A stretch of DNA of 13,337 nucleotides, from assembly GCA_005881085.1 (NCBI GenBank), contig VBGU01000006.1, positions 2,610-15,946 on the forward strand, written 5' to 3'. Below are positions 7,105-13,337 of the stretch, piece by piece. Every line of letters begins with the position of its first letter. Position 1 is the stretch's first letter. The notes beneath the pieces were generated by a model. The model ran no database searches, had not been told where the DNA came from, and saw nothing but the letters and a program-made list of their open reading frames with translations. Origin of the DNA: Chloroflexota bacterium. Its GTDB lineage: Bacteria; Chloroflexota; Limnocylindria; P2-11E. A program made the translations under genes and the position numbers.

Positions 7105-8346
7105 ATGCCGCGCGTGTTGATACTCGGCGGCGCTCGGACACCGTTCGTGAGGGCGGGAACCGACTTCGCCGAGCTCGATGTGCTGGACCTCGCCCGCGCG
7201 GCCACCGCCGAAGCGCTCGCGCGCACCGAGCTCGATCCGGGCCAGGTCGACGAAGTGATCTTCGGCAATGTCGCGCGGCCGGTCGCCTATCACAACCTCG
7301 CGCGTGAGGTCGTCCTCTCGCTTTCGATGCCGACGCGCATCCCAGCGTTCACCGTCGGCCTCGCGTGCGCGTCGGCGTGCGTCGCGATCACGAGCGCCGC
7401 CGATCACATCGCCGGCGGAAACGCCGACGTGGTAGTCGCGGGCGGAAGCGAGTCGCTCACCAACGTCCCGCTCACGCTGACTCCGCGCCTCGCGCGTGCG
7501 CTCATCGCCGCGTCGCAAGCCAAGAGCCTTCCCGCGAAAGCTCAATCCCTCGCACATGTCCGCGCCTCCGACATCGCGCCGGTGGCTCCAGGTATTCGCG
7601 AGACCTCAACGGGCCTGACGATGGGCGAATCGGCCGAGCGCATGGCCGCCATCAACGCCATCTCGCGCGAGGACCAGGACGCGTGGGCGCTCCGCAGCCA
7701 TCGGATGGCGGCAGCGGGATGGGACGACGGTCGTCTCGCGGCGGAGGTCGCGCCCGTTTATGTCGATGGACACGCGATCACCGCCGATAACCACATCCGG
7801 CGCGACTCGACGCTGGAGAAGCTGGCGACGCTCCGGCCGGTGTTCGATCGCGAGCACGGGACGATCACGGCCGGCAACGCCAGTCCGCTGACGGATGGCG
7901 CCGCGGCCGTCGTGCTCGCGAGCGAAGCGCGGGCGCAAGCGCTGGGGCTCGAGCCGCTCGCGGCGGTGCGGAGCTACGCCTACGCCGCGGTCGACCCGGC
8001 CGATCAGCTGCTCATCGCGCCGGCGTACGCGATCCCGATCGCGCTTCGTCGCGCGGGCATCACGCTCGACGACATCGACGTCTTCGAGATGCACGAGGCC
8101 TTCGCCGCGCAGGTGCTATCGACGCTGGTCGTGCTCGAGCGCAACGGCGTCGGCCGCGTCCCCGTTGAGAAGCTGAACGTCATGGGCGGCTCCATCGCGC
8201 TCGGCCACCCCTTCGGCGCCACGGGCGCGCGCATCGTGCTGACGCTCGCGCGCGAGATGAAGCGGCGCGGAGCGCGGTACGGCCTCGCGACCGCTTGCGC
8301 GGCGGGTGGCAACGGCGCCGCGATCATCCTGGAGCGCGCGGCATGA
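7105..8346 (+). CDS. fadI: Acetyl-CoA C-acyltransferase (3-ketoacyl-CoA thiolase)
   Basis: Cleaves 3-ketoacyl-CoA with CoA to acetyl-CoA and a shortened acyl-CoA, the last step of beta-oxidation. The 413-residue protein starts MPRVLILGGARTPF, the usual thiolase N-terminus. This favours ATG at 7105 over an in-frame ATG at 7039 that would overlap fadD. The acyl-accepting cysteine is Cys88 in LACASAC. The other active-site residues are His330 (MHEAFAAQ), His368 (GGSIALGHPFGATG) and Cys398 (TACAAGGNGAA), all present. The HEAFAAQ motif and the long central region with SLTNVPLTLTPRLARAL resemble FadI-type degradative thiolases more than biosynthetic acetoacetyl-CoA thiolases. The gene opens the plus-strand operon and its TGA overlaps the ATG of the FadB-like gene by ATGA, suggesting translational coupling. 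FadI versus FadA naming is by resemblance only. Confidence 0.92.
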   Translation: MPRVLILGGARTPFVRAGTDFAELDVLDLARAATAEALARTELDPGQVDEVIFGNVARPVAYHNLAREVVLSLSMPTRIPAFTVGLACASACVAITSAADHIAGGNADVVVAGGSESLTNVPLTLTPRLARALIAASQAKSLPAKAQSLAHVRASDIAPVAPGIRETSTGLTMGESAERMAAINAISREDQDAWALRSHRMAAAGWDDGRLAAEVAPVYVDGHAITADNHIRRDSTLEKLATLRPVFDREHGTITAGNASPLTDGAAAVVLASEARAQALGLEPLAAVRSYAYAAVDPADQLLIAPAYAIPIALRRAGITLDDIDVFEMHEAFAAQVLSTLVVLERNGVGRVPVEKLNVMGGSIALGHPFGATGARIVLTLAREMKRRGARYGLATACAAGGNGAAIILERAA

Positions 8347-10487
8347 TCACCAAGATCTCGGGGGGCTCCGCCCCCCGGCCCCCGGCGCCCATCGCACAGG
8401 ACACGCGACCATCGGTCACGTTCATTCCGGCGGATGCCGCGGGCGTGGCGCGGATCGTCATCGACCGTCCCGGTGATCCGGTGAACGCGATCGACGTGCG
8501 GCTCATGGAAGATTTCGCCGCGGCGATCGCCGCGGCGCGCAACGCACGCCCGCGCGGTCTCGTCGTCTCGAGCGGCAAGGAAGGCCAGTTCGTCGCTGGA
8601 GCCGATCTCTCGCTGTTGCGGGGCACGTCGCAGAGTGACATCGAGAAGGCGAGCCGGTCGATGCAGCGCGTGCTGAACGACCTCGCCGCGCTTCCGTTCG
8701 TCACCGTCGCGGCCATCAACGGCCCCGCGCTCGGCGGCGGCCTGGAGATCGCACTCGCGTGCGACACGCGGATCGCCGCTGACGCCCCGAACGTTCGCGT
8801 CGGGTTGACCGAGACGCGTCTCGGCCTCATCCCGGCAGCCGGCGGAACGCAGCGGCTGCCGCGGCTCATCGGCCTTCCGCGAGCCCTTGACATGATCCTC
8901 ACCGCACGCCAGCTCGCACCGAAGCGCGCGCTGCGCGCGGGCGTGATCGACGAGGTCGTTCATCCGGCCGTTCTCCTTCGCGCGGCGATCGACCACGCGA
9001 CGCGCGACACAAAGCGAAAACCGAAAGGCGGCGCGACCGTGGTCGAGCGGGCCGCGACGCACTTCGCTCCCGCGCGCGCCATCGCGCTGCGGCAGGCCCG
9101 ATCGCGGACGTTCGCTGAGACGAAAGGCCGGTATCCCGCGCAGCTCGCGGCGATCGACGCGGTCGCGATCGGCCTCGCAAAAGGCATCGACGCCGGACTC
9201 GACGCGGAGGCGCGCGCGTTCGGCGAGCTCGCGATCGGCGAGACCGGCCGCAGCCTGACCGCGCTCGTGATGCTCACGCTGCGGCAGCGGAAGGCCGCGT
9301 TCGAAGGGCTCGGGAAGCCGCGCGCGATCGCGAACGTCGGCGTTGTCGGCCTCGGCTTCATGGGTTCGGGCATCGCTCAGGCCGCGGCCGCATCCGGCCT
9401 TCGTGTGCGCGCGCGCGATCGCGACGCGGCGGCGGTCGCGACGGGCCTCTCATCGATTCGCGCCCTCACCACCGACGCCACGAAGAAGGGCGTCTTCGAG
9501 CGCCGCGAAGCCGCGCGGATCGTGGGCCGCGTCACGGGCGGACCGGACCTGAGCGGCTTCCACAACGCCGACCTCGTCATCGAAGCGGTGTTCGAAGAGA
9601 TGGCGACGAAGCGCCGTGTGATCGCCGAGCTCGAGCAGGTGCTGCGGCCGGAGGCGGTCATCGCGACGAACACCTCGGCGCTGCCGATCGCCGAGATCGC
9701 GCGCGAGGCGCGCTCACCCGAGCGGATCGTCGGAATGCACTTCTTCTCGCCGGTGCACAAGATGCCCCTCATCGAAGTCGTTCGTCCGGCCGCCGCGGAC
9801 GCGGACGCCGTCGCGACCGCCGTGGCGGCCGCGATCGCGCTGGGCAAGACACCGATCGTCGTCAGCGACGGTCCGGGCTTCTACACGACACGCGTGCTCT
9901 CGACGATGATCGGCGAGGCGTTCACGATGCTCGCCGAGGGCGACTCGATCGAGGCGATCGACCGCGCGATGACAGCTTTTGGCTGGCCGGTCGGTCCGCT
10001 GCAGCTTGTTGACGAGGTCGGCCTCGAGGTCGCGGGCCATGCGGGCGAGACGGTCGCGAAGGCGCGTGGGATGACGGCCCCGACGATCGTGCAACAGCTC
10101 GTCGCCGAAGGCTTCAAAGGCAAGCACAAGGGCGGCGGCTTCTACCGGTATGACGGGGGCCGCCGCACGCCGAACCCGCGGGTGCGCGAGCTTCTCGGCG
10201 CACCGACTCATCCCGCTGCCGGCGACATCGCCGAGCGGCTCACGGTCACGTTCATCAATGAAGCCGCCCGCTGCCTCGACGAAGGCGTGCTCCGATCGCC
10301 GGGCGAAGGCGACCTCGGCGCGGTCCTCGGTCTCGGGTTCCCGCCGTTCCTGGGAGGACCGTTCCGCTACGCGGACGCGCAGCGGCAACGGGTCGTGACC
10401 ACGCTCGAGCGCCTGGCCGCGTCGCGCGGCGACCGGCTTCTACCGACGGAGTCGCTGCGATCGCGGCGGCCGTTCTTCAGCCTGTGA
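8343..10487 (+). CDS. fadJ: Bifunctional enoyl-CoA hydratase / 3-hydroxyacyl-CoA dehydrogenase (FadB/FadJ type)
   Basis: A 714-residue fusion that hydrates trans-2-enoyl-CoA and oxidises the resulting L-3-hydroxyacyl-CoA with NAD+. The crotonase half (about 25-220) has the oxyanion segments QFVAGADLSLL (82-92) and ALGGGLE (129-135) and the catalytic glutamates Glu135 and Glu157. The dehydrogenase half begins with Rossmann motif GLGFMGSGIA (336-345), followed by ATNTSALPIAEIA (441-453). The catalytic pair is His466 in GMHFFSPVHKMPLIEVVR (464-481) and Glu478. C-terminal helical domains follow, with GPGFYTTRVL at 510-519. Length equals E. coli FadJ. ATG at 8343 overlaps the thiolase stop (ATGA), with GGAG at 8331-8334. 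Residues 6-24 are a Pro/Gly-rich extension before the first crotonase strand, encoded partly by a GC hairpin. The partner thiolase is the gene upstream. fadJ is preferred to fadB by length and FadI-like partner, but the two are hard to separate here. Confidence 0.93.
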   Translation: MITKISGGSAPRPPAPIAQDTRPSVTFIPADAAGVARIVIDRPGDPVNAIDVRLMEDFAAAIAAARNARPRGLVVSSGKEGQFVAGADLSLLRGTSQSDIEKASRSMQRVLNDLAALPFVTVAAINGPALGGGLEIALACDTRIAADAPNVRVGLTETRLGLIPAAGGTQRLPRLIGLPRALDMILTARQLAPKRALRAGVIDEVVHPAVLLRAAIDHATRDTKRKPKGGATVVERAATHFAPARAIALRQARSRTFAETKGRYPAQLAAIDAVAIGLAKGIDAGLDAEARAFGELAIGETGRSLTALVMLTLRQRKAAFEGLGKPRAIANVGVVGLGFMGSGIAQAAAASGLRVRARDRDAAAVATGLSSIRALTTDATKKGVFERREAARIVGRVTGGPDLSGFHNADLVIEAVFEEMATKRRVIAELEQVLRPEAVIATNTSALPIAEIAREARSPERIVGMHFFSPVHKMPLIEVVRPAAADADAVATAVAAAIALGKTPIVVSDGPGFYTTRVLSTMIGEAFTMLAEGDSIEAIDRAMTAFGWPVGPLQLVDEVGLEVAGHAGETVAKARGMTAPTIVQQLVAEGFKGKHKGGGFYRYDGGRRTPNPRVRELLGAPTHPAAGDIAERLTVTFINEAARCLDEGVLRSPGEGDLGAVLGLGFPPFLGGPFRYADAQRQRVVTTLERLAASRGDRLLPTESLRSRRPFFSL
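8360..8376 (+). repeat. GC-only hairpin within the first codons of the FadB/FadJ gene
   Basis: GGGGGGC (8360-8366) and GCCCCCC (8370-8376) pair perfectly around a TCC loop, 14 bases after the start codon and in frame. They encode the unusual Gly/Ser/Pro stretch at the N-terminus. Such a stable stem near the start could slow initiation, and it looks like an inserted small palindromic repeat. It has no T-tract, so it is not a standard terminator. Confidence 0.5.
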
Positions 10488-12208
10488 CCGCGTCGAACTT
10501 CTTCAGCGGCAATCCGGACCTCCTCGAGGTGTTCGACAAGGTGATCCCGTGGTCGCGAGTCGTCGGTGCGGTCGAGGGACCAGGCGCCGACGTTCCGGCG
10601 ACCGTGTCGACGTGGCGCGAGGTGCTCGATCTCGCCGGGCGGTACATCGCGACGGAGATCGCCCCGCGCGCCGCGGAAGTCGACGCGATCGGGGTCATCC
10701 GCGAGAACGGTCAGGTGCGGATGAACGAGCCGATGACCGAGAACCTCCGCGGTCTCGCCGAGCTTGGCCTCGCATCGCCTTCGGTGCCCGTCGATTTCGG
10801 CGGAGCGGGGCTGCCGTTCACTGTGACGATGATGATCGGCGAGATGCTCGCCCGCGCCGATCTCGCGACGCAGGTGCAGCACGGCATCGGGTGGAACTCG
10901 CCGGCGGCGCTCATCTATCGCTTCGGCACCGACGAGCAGAAGGCGCGCTATCTGCCTCCGCTCGCGAAGGGCGAGATGATGGGCGCGGTCGCGATGACCG
11001 AGCCGCAGGCGGGATCGGACGTCGGCCGTCTCACGACGACCGCGACGCCGCGCCAGGACGGCTGCTGGATCCTTCAGGGGCGTAAGCAGTTCATCTCGGC
11101 CGGGCAGGGCGACATGGTCATCGTGCTCGCGCGATGCGTCGCCGGCTCGACCGGGCTCGACGGTCTGGGCATGTTCGTCGCCGATCGCGAGGACAAGAAC
11201 TACATCGTCGAGCGCGCCGAGCACAAGTTCGTGATCCGCGCTTCGCCGACCTGTGCGCTGCTGTTCGAAGGCACGCGCGCGACGCCGCTCGGGAAACCGG
11301 GAGATGGCTGGAAGCAGATCCTCACGTTCATGAACGAGTCGCGACTCGGCGTCGGGATCCAGGGCATCGGTGTCGCGACCGCGGCGTTCGAGAGGGCCTC
11401 GGAGTACGCGGCGCAGCGCGTCCAGATGGGAAAGCCGATCCGCGAGCACCCCATGGTCGCCGAGATGCTCCTCGACATGGAGACGACCGTGACCGGCGCG
11501 CGCGCACTCGCATACACGGCCGCCGTGCTCCAGGACCTCGTGCTGTTCGGTCGCGACGAGCAAGCCGCTCGCGACCTCCGCGAGCTCACGCCGCTCGTGA
11601 AGTGGTACGGGACCGAAGGCGCGGTCCGCGTCTGCCGCCTCGCGCTGCAGATCCATGGTGGCGTGGGTGTCGTCGACGAGTACGACGTCGGCCGATTCAT
11701 GCGCGACAGCCTCATCACGCCGATCTATGAAGGAACGTCGCAGATCCAGTCGCTCATGGCCGTGAAGGACCTGATGAAGGCGACGATGCAGCGCCCGCGG
11801 TCGCTCCTCGGCGGCGGCCCGAGCCGCCTGCTCGCGGACGCGTCGTTCGACGGCCGGGTCGGATCCGACTTCGCCGCCGCACGCGGACACATCGTCGGCG
11901 TATTGCGCTCGCTCATGGGCCGCCTCGTGCGGCGCAAAGGACCGGGTCTCCTGCGCGGCGCACCGCTCGCCGACGAGGATCTCGGACCGATCCTCTTGCA
12001 TGCCGAACGGATCACGGAGGCGCTCGCTCACGCGCATGTCGCGCGTGTGCTGGCCGAGCGCGCGCGCAACATTCCGGAGCGCCGCCGGCTTGCCGAGCGC
12101 GCGGCCCGCACGGCACGACTCGTGGCCGAGCGCAATAGGCGCGCGATCGCGCTTGATGACGGCAGCGTGTTCGAGCGGATCGCCGCGTGGCGGTCGGAGC
12201 GGAACTAG
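10484..12208 (+). CDS. Acyl-CoA dehydrogenase with C-terminal extension
   Basis: FAD enzyme that introduces the trans-2 double bond into acyl-CoA, the first oxidation of the cycle. The 574-residue product starts with GTG at 10484, overlapping the previous TGA (GTGA), which indicates translational coupling; no ribosome binding site is visible. N-terminal helical domain about 45-165, beta domain opened by AMTEPQAGSD (170-179), then the C-terminal helical domain. The signature QIHGGVGVVDEYDVGRFMRD (389-408) and IYEGTSQIQ (414-422) are present, with Glu416 at the catalytic-base position. Typical family members have about 380 residues. Here residues about 440-574 form an Arg/Ala/Leu-rich helical tail, as in the longer dehydrogenases with an extra C-terminal domain (DmdC-like, Acyl-CoA_dh_C). 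The electrons would go to electron-transfer flavoprotein, not encoded in this window. Substrate chain length cannot be set; the operon points to straight-chain acyl-CoA. Confidence 0.92.
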   Translation: MTASNFFSGNPDLLEVFDKVIPWSRVVGAVEGPGADVPATVSTWREVLDLAGRYIATEIAPRAAEVDAIGVIRENGQVRMNEPMTENLRGLAELGLASPSVPVDFGGAGLPFTVTMMIGEMLARADLATQVQHGIGWNSPAALIYRFGTDEQKARYLPPLAKGEMMGAVAMTEPQAGSDVGRLTTTATPRQDGCWILQGRKQFISAGQGDMVIVLARCVAGSTGLDGLGMFVADREDKNYIVERAEHKFVIRASPTCALLFEGTRATPLGKPGDGWKQILTFMNESRLGVGIQGIGVATAAFERASEYAAQRVQMGKPIREHPMVAEMLLDMETTVTGARALAYTAAVLQDLVLFGRDEQAARDLRELTPLVKWYGTEGAVRVCRLALQIHGGVGVVDEYDVGRFMRDSLITPIYEGTSQIQSLMAVKDLMKATMQRPRSLLGGGPSRLLADASFDGRVGSDFAAARGHIVGVLRSLMGRLVRRKGPGLLRGAPLADEDLGPILLHAERITEALAHAHVARVLAERARNIPERRRLAERAARTARLVAERNRRAIALDDGSVFERIAAWRSERN

Positions 12209-12218
12209 GGCGCCGGGG

Positions 12219-13109
12219 TCAGGCGGCGCGCTTCTCGGGCCTGGTCAGCGCTGAAACGAACCGTGTGATGTGATCGTTCGCCCACGCCGCGACCTCGAGC
12301 GGCAGCGAGTGGCCGACGCCGCGAGCGATGCGGACCTGCGCAAGCGGCAACTCTTTGCAGCGGCGAGCGTCCAGAGCCGAGATCACCCGATCCTCGTCGC
12401 CCCACAAGACCAGCGTCGGGATCTTGCTGAGCTTCGTGAGGGGCCCGTCGATGCGGATGCCGAGCTGCTCGCCGCCAGGCAGGAGCGCTCGCGCCTTGCG
12501 CCAGCGCCGGGGCTGATTGGCCCAGATGATCGCCCGCGCGGAGAGGGCGCGCGGGCGGGCACCCAGGCCGTGACGGACGAGCCTCGCGATGAACCGCGCG
12601 TCACTACGCCGGCGGCTCCCGACGAGGACCCGCCGTATCGCCGACGCGCTCAGCACGCTTGGCCGAAGAAGCGCGCGACCAAGAAGCGGAACGCAGTACA
12701 GCTTGTAGATCCAATGCAGCGATACGCCGAGACCGACCGGAGCGATCAGGACGAGCCCGCTCACGAGCTCGGGGTGGCGGATGGCGAGGTGCATCGCGAC
12801 GCCGCCGCCGAGCGAGTGGCCGAGAACAAGGGCCGGCGGGATCTTAAGACCCGTCACAACGCGAGCGACGTAGTCGGCGAGCTGGACGACATTCGCGTCG
12901 GACGCTTTGAGAGCCGGCCGGAGCGCGAACCCGGGCAGATCGATGACGTGGACGGTCCATCCCAAACGGCGAAGGGTCCAAATCTGCGGCGCAAGCCCGC
13001 GCCAGTCGGCGGAGATCCCCGGTAAGACGACGACATGCGGTGGTGCGCCGCTGCCCCAGGTAGTCACGCGGAGGCGGTACCGATCACACGGGGCCACGTG
13101 CACCCGCAT
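12219..13109 (-). CDS. Alpha/beta hydrolase
   Basis: A 296-residue alpha/beta-hydrolase-fold protein. The N-terminal strand ends in HVVVLPGISADW (25-36), the oxyanion loop. The nucleophile elbow GHSLGG (97-102) gives Ser99, and LVLWGDEDRV (233-242) gives the acid Asp240. GVGHSLPLE (264-272) gives His267, so the catalytic triad is complete. A basic, helical cap lies at about 130-225. It resembles MhpC/BphD-like or lipase-like hydrolases, and the ester, lipid or other substrate is not determined. No signal peptide is seen, so it is probably cytoplasmic. It converges on the acyl-CoA dehydrogenase with 10 bp between the stop codons and is divergent from a second alpha/beta hydrolase at 13237. ATG at 13109 is used because the fold begins soon after; there is no obvious Shine-Dalgarno site. 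A link to fatty-acid release from lipids fits the context but is inference. Confidence 0.85.
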   Translation of the reverse strand: MRVHVAPCDRYRLRVTTWGSGAPPHVVVLPGISADWRGLAPQIWTLRRLGWTVHVIDLPGFALRPALKASDANVVQLADYVARVVTGLKIPPALVLGHSLGGGVAMHLAIRHPELVSGLVLIAPVGLGVSLHWIYKLYCVPLLGRALLRPSVLSASAIRRVLVGSRRRSDARFIARLVRHGLGARPRALSARAIIWANQPRRWRKARALLPGGEQLGIRIDGPLTKLSKIPTLVLWGDEDRVISALDARRCKELPLAQVRIARGVGHSLPLEVAAWANDHITRFVSALTRPEKRAA

Positions 13110-13146
13110 GTCTCTGAGAATTGCAAAGGGCGTGCCCTCGGACGGT

Positions 13147-13161
13147 CCCCCGTTCGGGGGG
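13147..13161. repeat. Small GC hairpin upstream of the alpha/beta hydrolase
   Basis: CCCCC (13147-13151) pairs with GGGGG (13156-13160) around loop GTTC. It sits 38 bp upstream of the hydrolase ATG, so it could lie in that gene's leader. No T-tract follows in either direction, so a terminator is not supported. Confidence 0.3.
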
Positions 13162-13181
13162 ATGAGCGGCGATTGAGAGGT

Positions 13182-13208
13182 GGTTGAGCCCCCGCGGATG
13201 CCTCAACC
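13182..13208. promoter_or_regulatory. Operator-like inverted repeat between two divergent hydrolase genes
   Basis: GGTTGAG (13182-13188) and CTCAACC (13202-13208) are perfect 7-bp inverted arms with a 13-bp spacer, so their centres are 20 bp apart, about two helical turns. This is the geometry of a dimeric repressor site. It lies in the 127-bp gap between the hydrolase genes starting at 13109 (minus) and 13237 (plus). The regulator is unknown, and none is encoded next to it in the window. Confidence 0.4.
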
Positions 13209-13223
13209 CCAGTTACGCGCCGT

Positions 13224-13229
13224 TAACTA
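13224..13229 (+). promoter_or_regulatory. Possible -10 element (TAACTA) for a leaderless transcript
   Basis: TAACTA matches the TAnnnT consensus and lies 7 nt before the ATG at 13237. This is the spacing expected if transcription starts at the A of the start codon. No good -35 and no Shine-Dalgarno site are seen. It rests on a six-base match, so it is tentative. Confidence 0.25.
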
Positions 13230-13236
13230 AGTAGGC

Positions 13237-13337
13237 ATGCTGCGTGCCTTGATAGCTGCCGTGCGCAGGCACGGTCATTCGGTTTCGTCGGGCCGCGACG
13301 ATGTAGCGGTCCTGCTGCTCCATGGCCTCACCGGAAC
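13237..13337 (+). CDS. Alpha/beta hydrolase (esterase/lipase-like), N-terminal fragment at window edge
   Basis: ATG at 13237 opens a frame that is still open at the window end, giving 33 complete codons and most of another. After a short basic lead (MLRALIAAVRRHGH) comes VAVLLLHGLTGT (residues 23-34), the first beta strand and the HG oxyanion motif of alpha/beta hydrolases. It is close to the LLLHGLTGTP seen in carboxylesterases and monoacylglycerol-lipase-like proteins. The nucleophile elbow and triad lie beyond the window. It is divergent from the hydrolase at 12219-13109, with an operator-like inverted repeat between them. No Shine-Dalgarno site is seen. Family assignment rests on this one motif and its position near the N-terminus. 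Confidence 0.65.
   Translation, partial: MLRALIAAVRRHGHSVSSGRDDVAVLLLHGLTG

Noticed and set aside
7066..7557. Upstream extension of the fadD frame (starting MCEGLSFRGK)
   Set aside because: It lies opposite the thiolase coding sequence, is Arg/Glu/Gly-rich without domain character, and the ligase fold begins right after 7065.
8004..9062. 352-codon minus-strand open frame
   Set aside because: Antisense across the thiolase/FadB junction, with low-complexity Arg-rich composition and no start context.
10367..12037. 556-codon minus-strand open frame
   Set aside because: Antisense to the acyl-CoA dehydrogenase, composed of Arg/His/Asp-rich sequence typical of the complement of GC-rich codons; no motifs.
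12209..12229. Possible terminator between the convergent dehydrogenase and hydrolase genes
   Set aside because: A weak GCGCC/GGCGC stem exists but has a 10-nt loop, no T-tract, and overlaps the hydrolase 3' end.
1..13337. tRNA, rRNA, CRISPR arrays, transposases, att sites
   Set aside because: Nothing resembling a cloverleaf, regularly spaced repeats, transposase motifs (DDE or HUH) or long terminal inverted repeats was seen.

Overview
This 13.3-kb, high-GC window is bacterial chromosomal DNA with densely packed genes, GTG/TGA stop-start overlaps and few clear Shine-Dalgarno sites. The protein families (AAA ATPase/LuxR fusion regulators, Asp-box secreted proteins, a separate thiolase plus a FadB-like fusion) suit a soil or freshwater high-GC lineage such as Chloroflexota or Actinobacteriota. 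No marker gene here fixes the taxon.

The core, about 5.3-12.2 kb, is a complete fatty-acid beta-oxidation module laid out divergently. The minus strand carries a long-chain acyl-CoA synthetase (FadD type), followed 38 bp later by a 975-residue LuxR-family ATPase regulator. The plus strand carries thiolase, a FadB/FadJ-type hydratase/3-hydroxyacyl-CoA dehydrogenase and a long acyl-CoA dehydrogenase, joined by overlapping stop/start codons. Together they can activate a fatty acid and carry out every step of the chain-shortening cycle. The regulator's place in the synthetase operon suggests local control, but this is inference.

To the right, an alpha/beta hydrolase (minus) converges on the dehydrogenase. 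A second alpha/beta hydrolase starts divergently from it and runs off the right edge. The 127-bp gap between them holds an operator-like inverted repeat and a small GC hairpin.

To the left, below the regulator, lie a small putative exported protein or lipoprotein (89 aa), whose strong ribosome binding site sits inside a hairpin, and then about 675 bp of gene debris. The debris contains the first 46 codons of a metF-like gene fused out of frame to a fadD C-terminal relic with a 276-bp internal deletion, followed by a frameshifted LuxR helix-turn-helix fragment. The relic fadD' then luxR' order repeats that of the intact fadD-luxR pair next door. The left edge is occupied by the N-terminal 426 residues of a secreted Asp-box (BNR-like) beta-propeller protein on the minus strand.

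I see no tRNA, rRNA, CRISPR array, transposase or phage gene. The catabolic core is conventional. The less ordinary items are the mosaic relic, the hairpin-masked small exported protein and the pairing of a LuxR-type ATPase with fadD.
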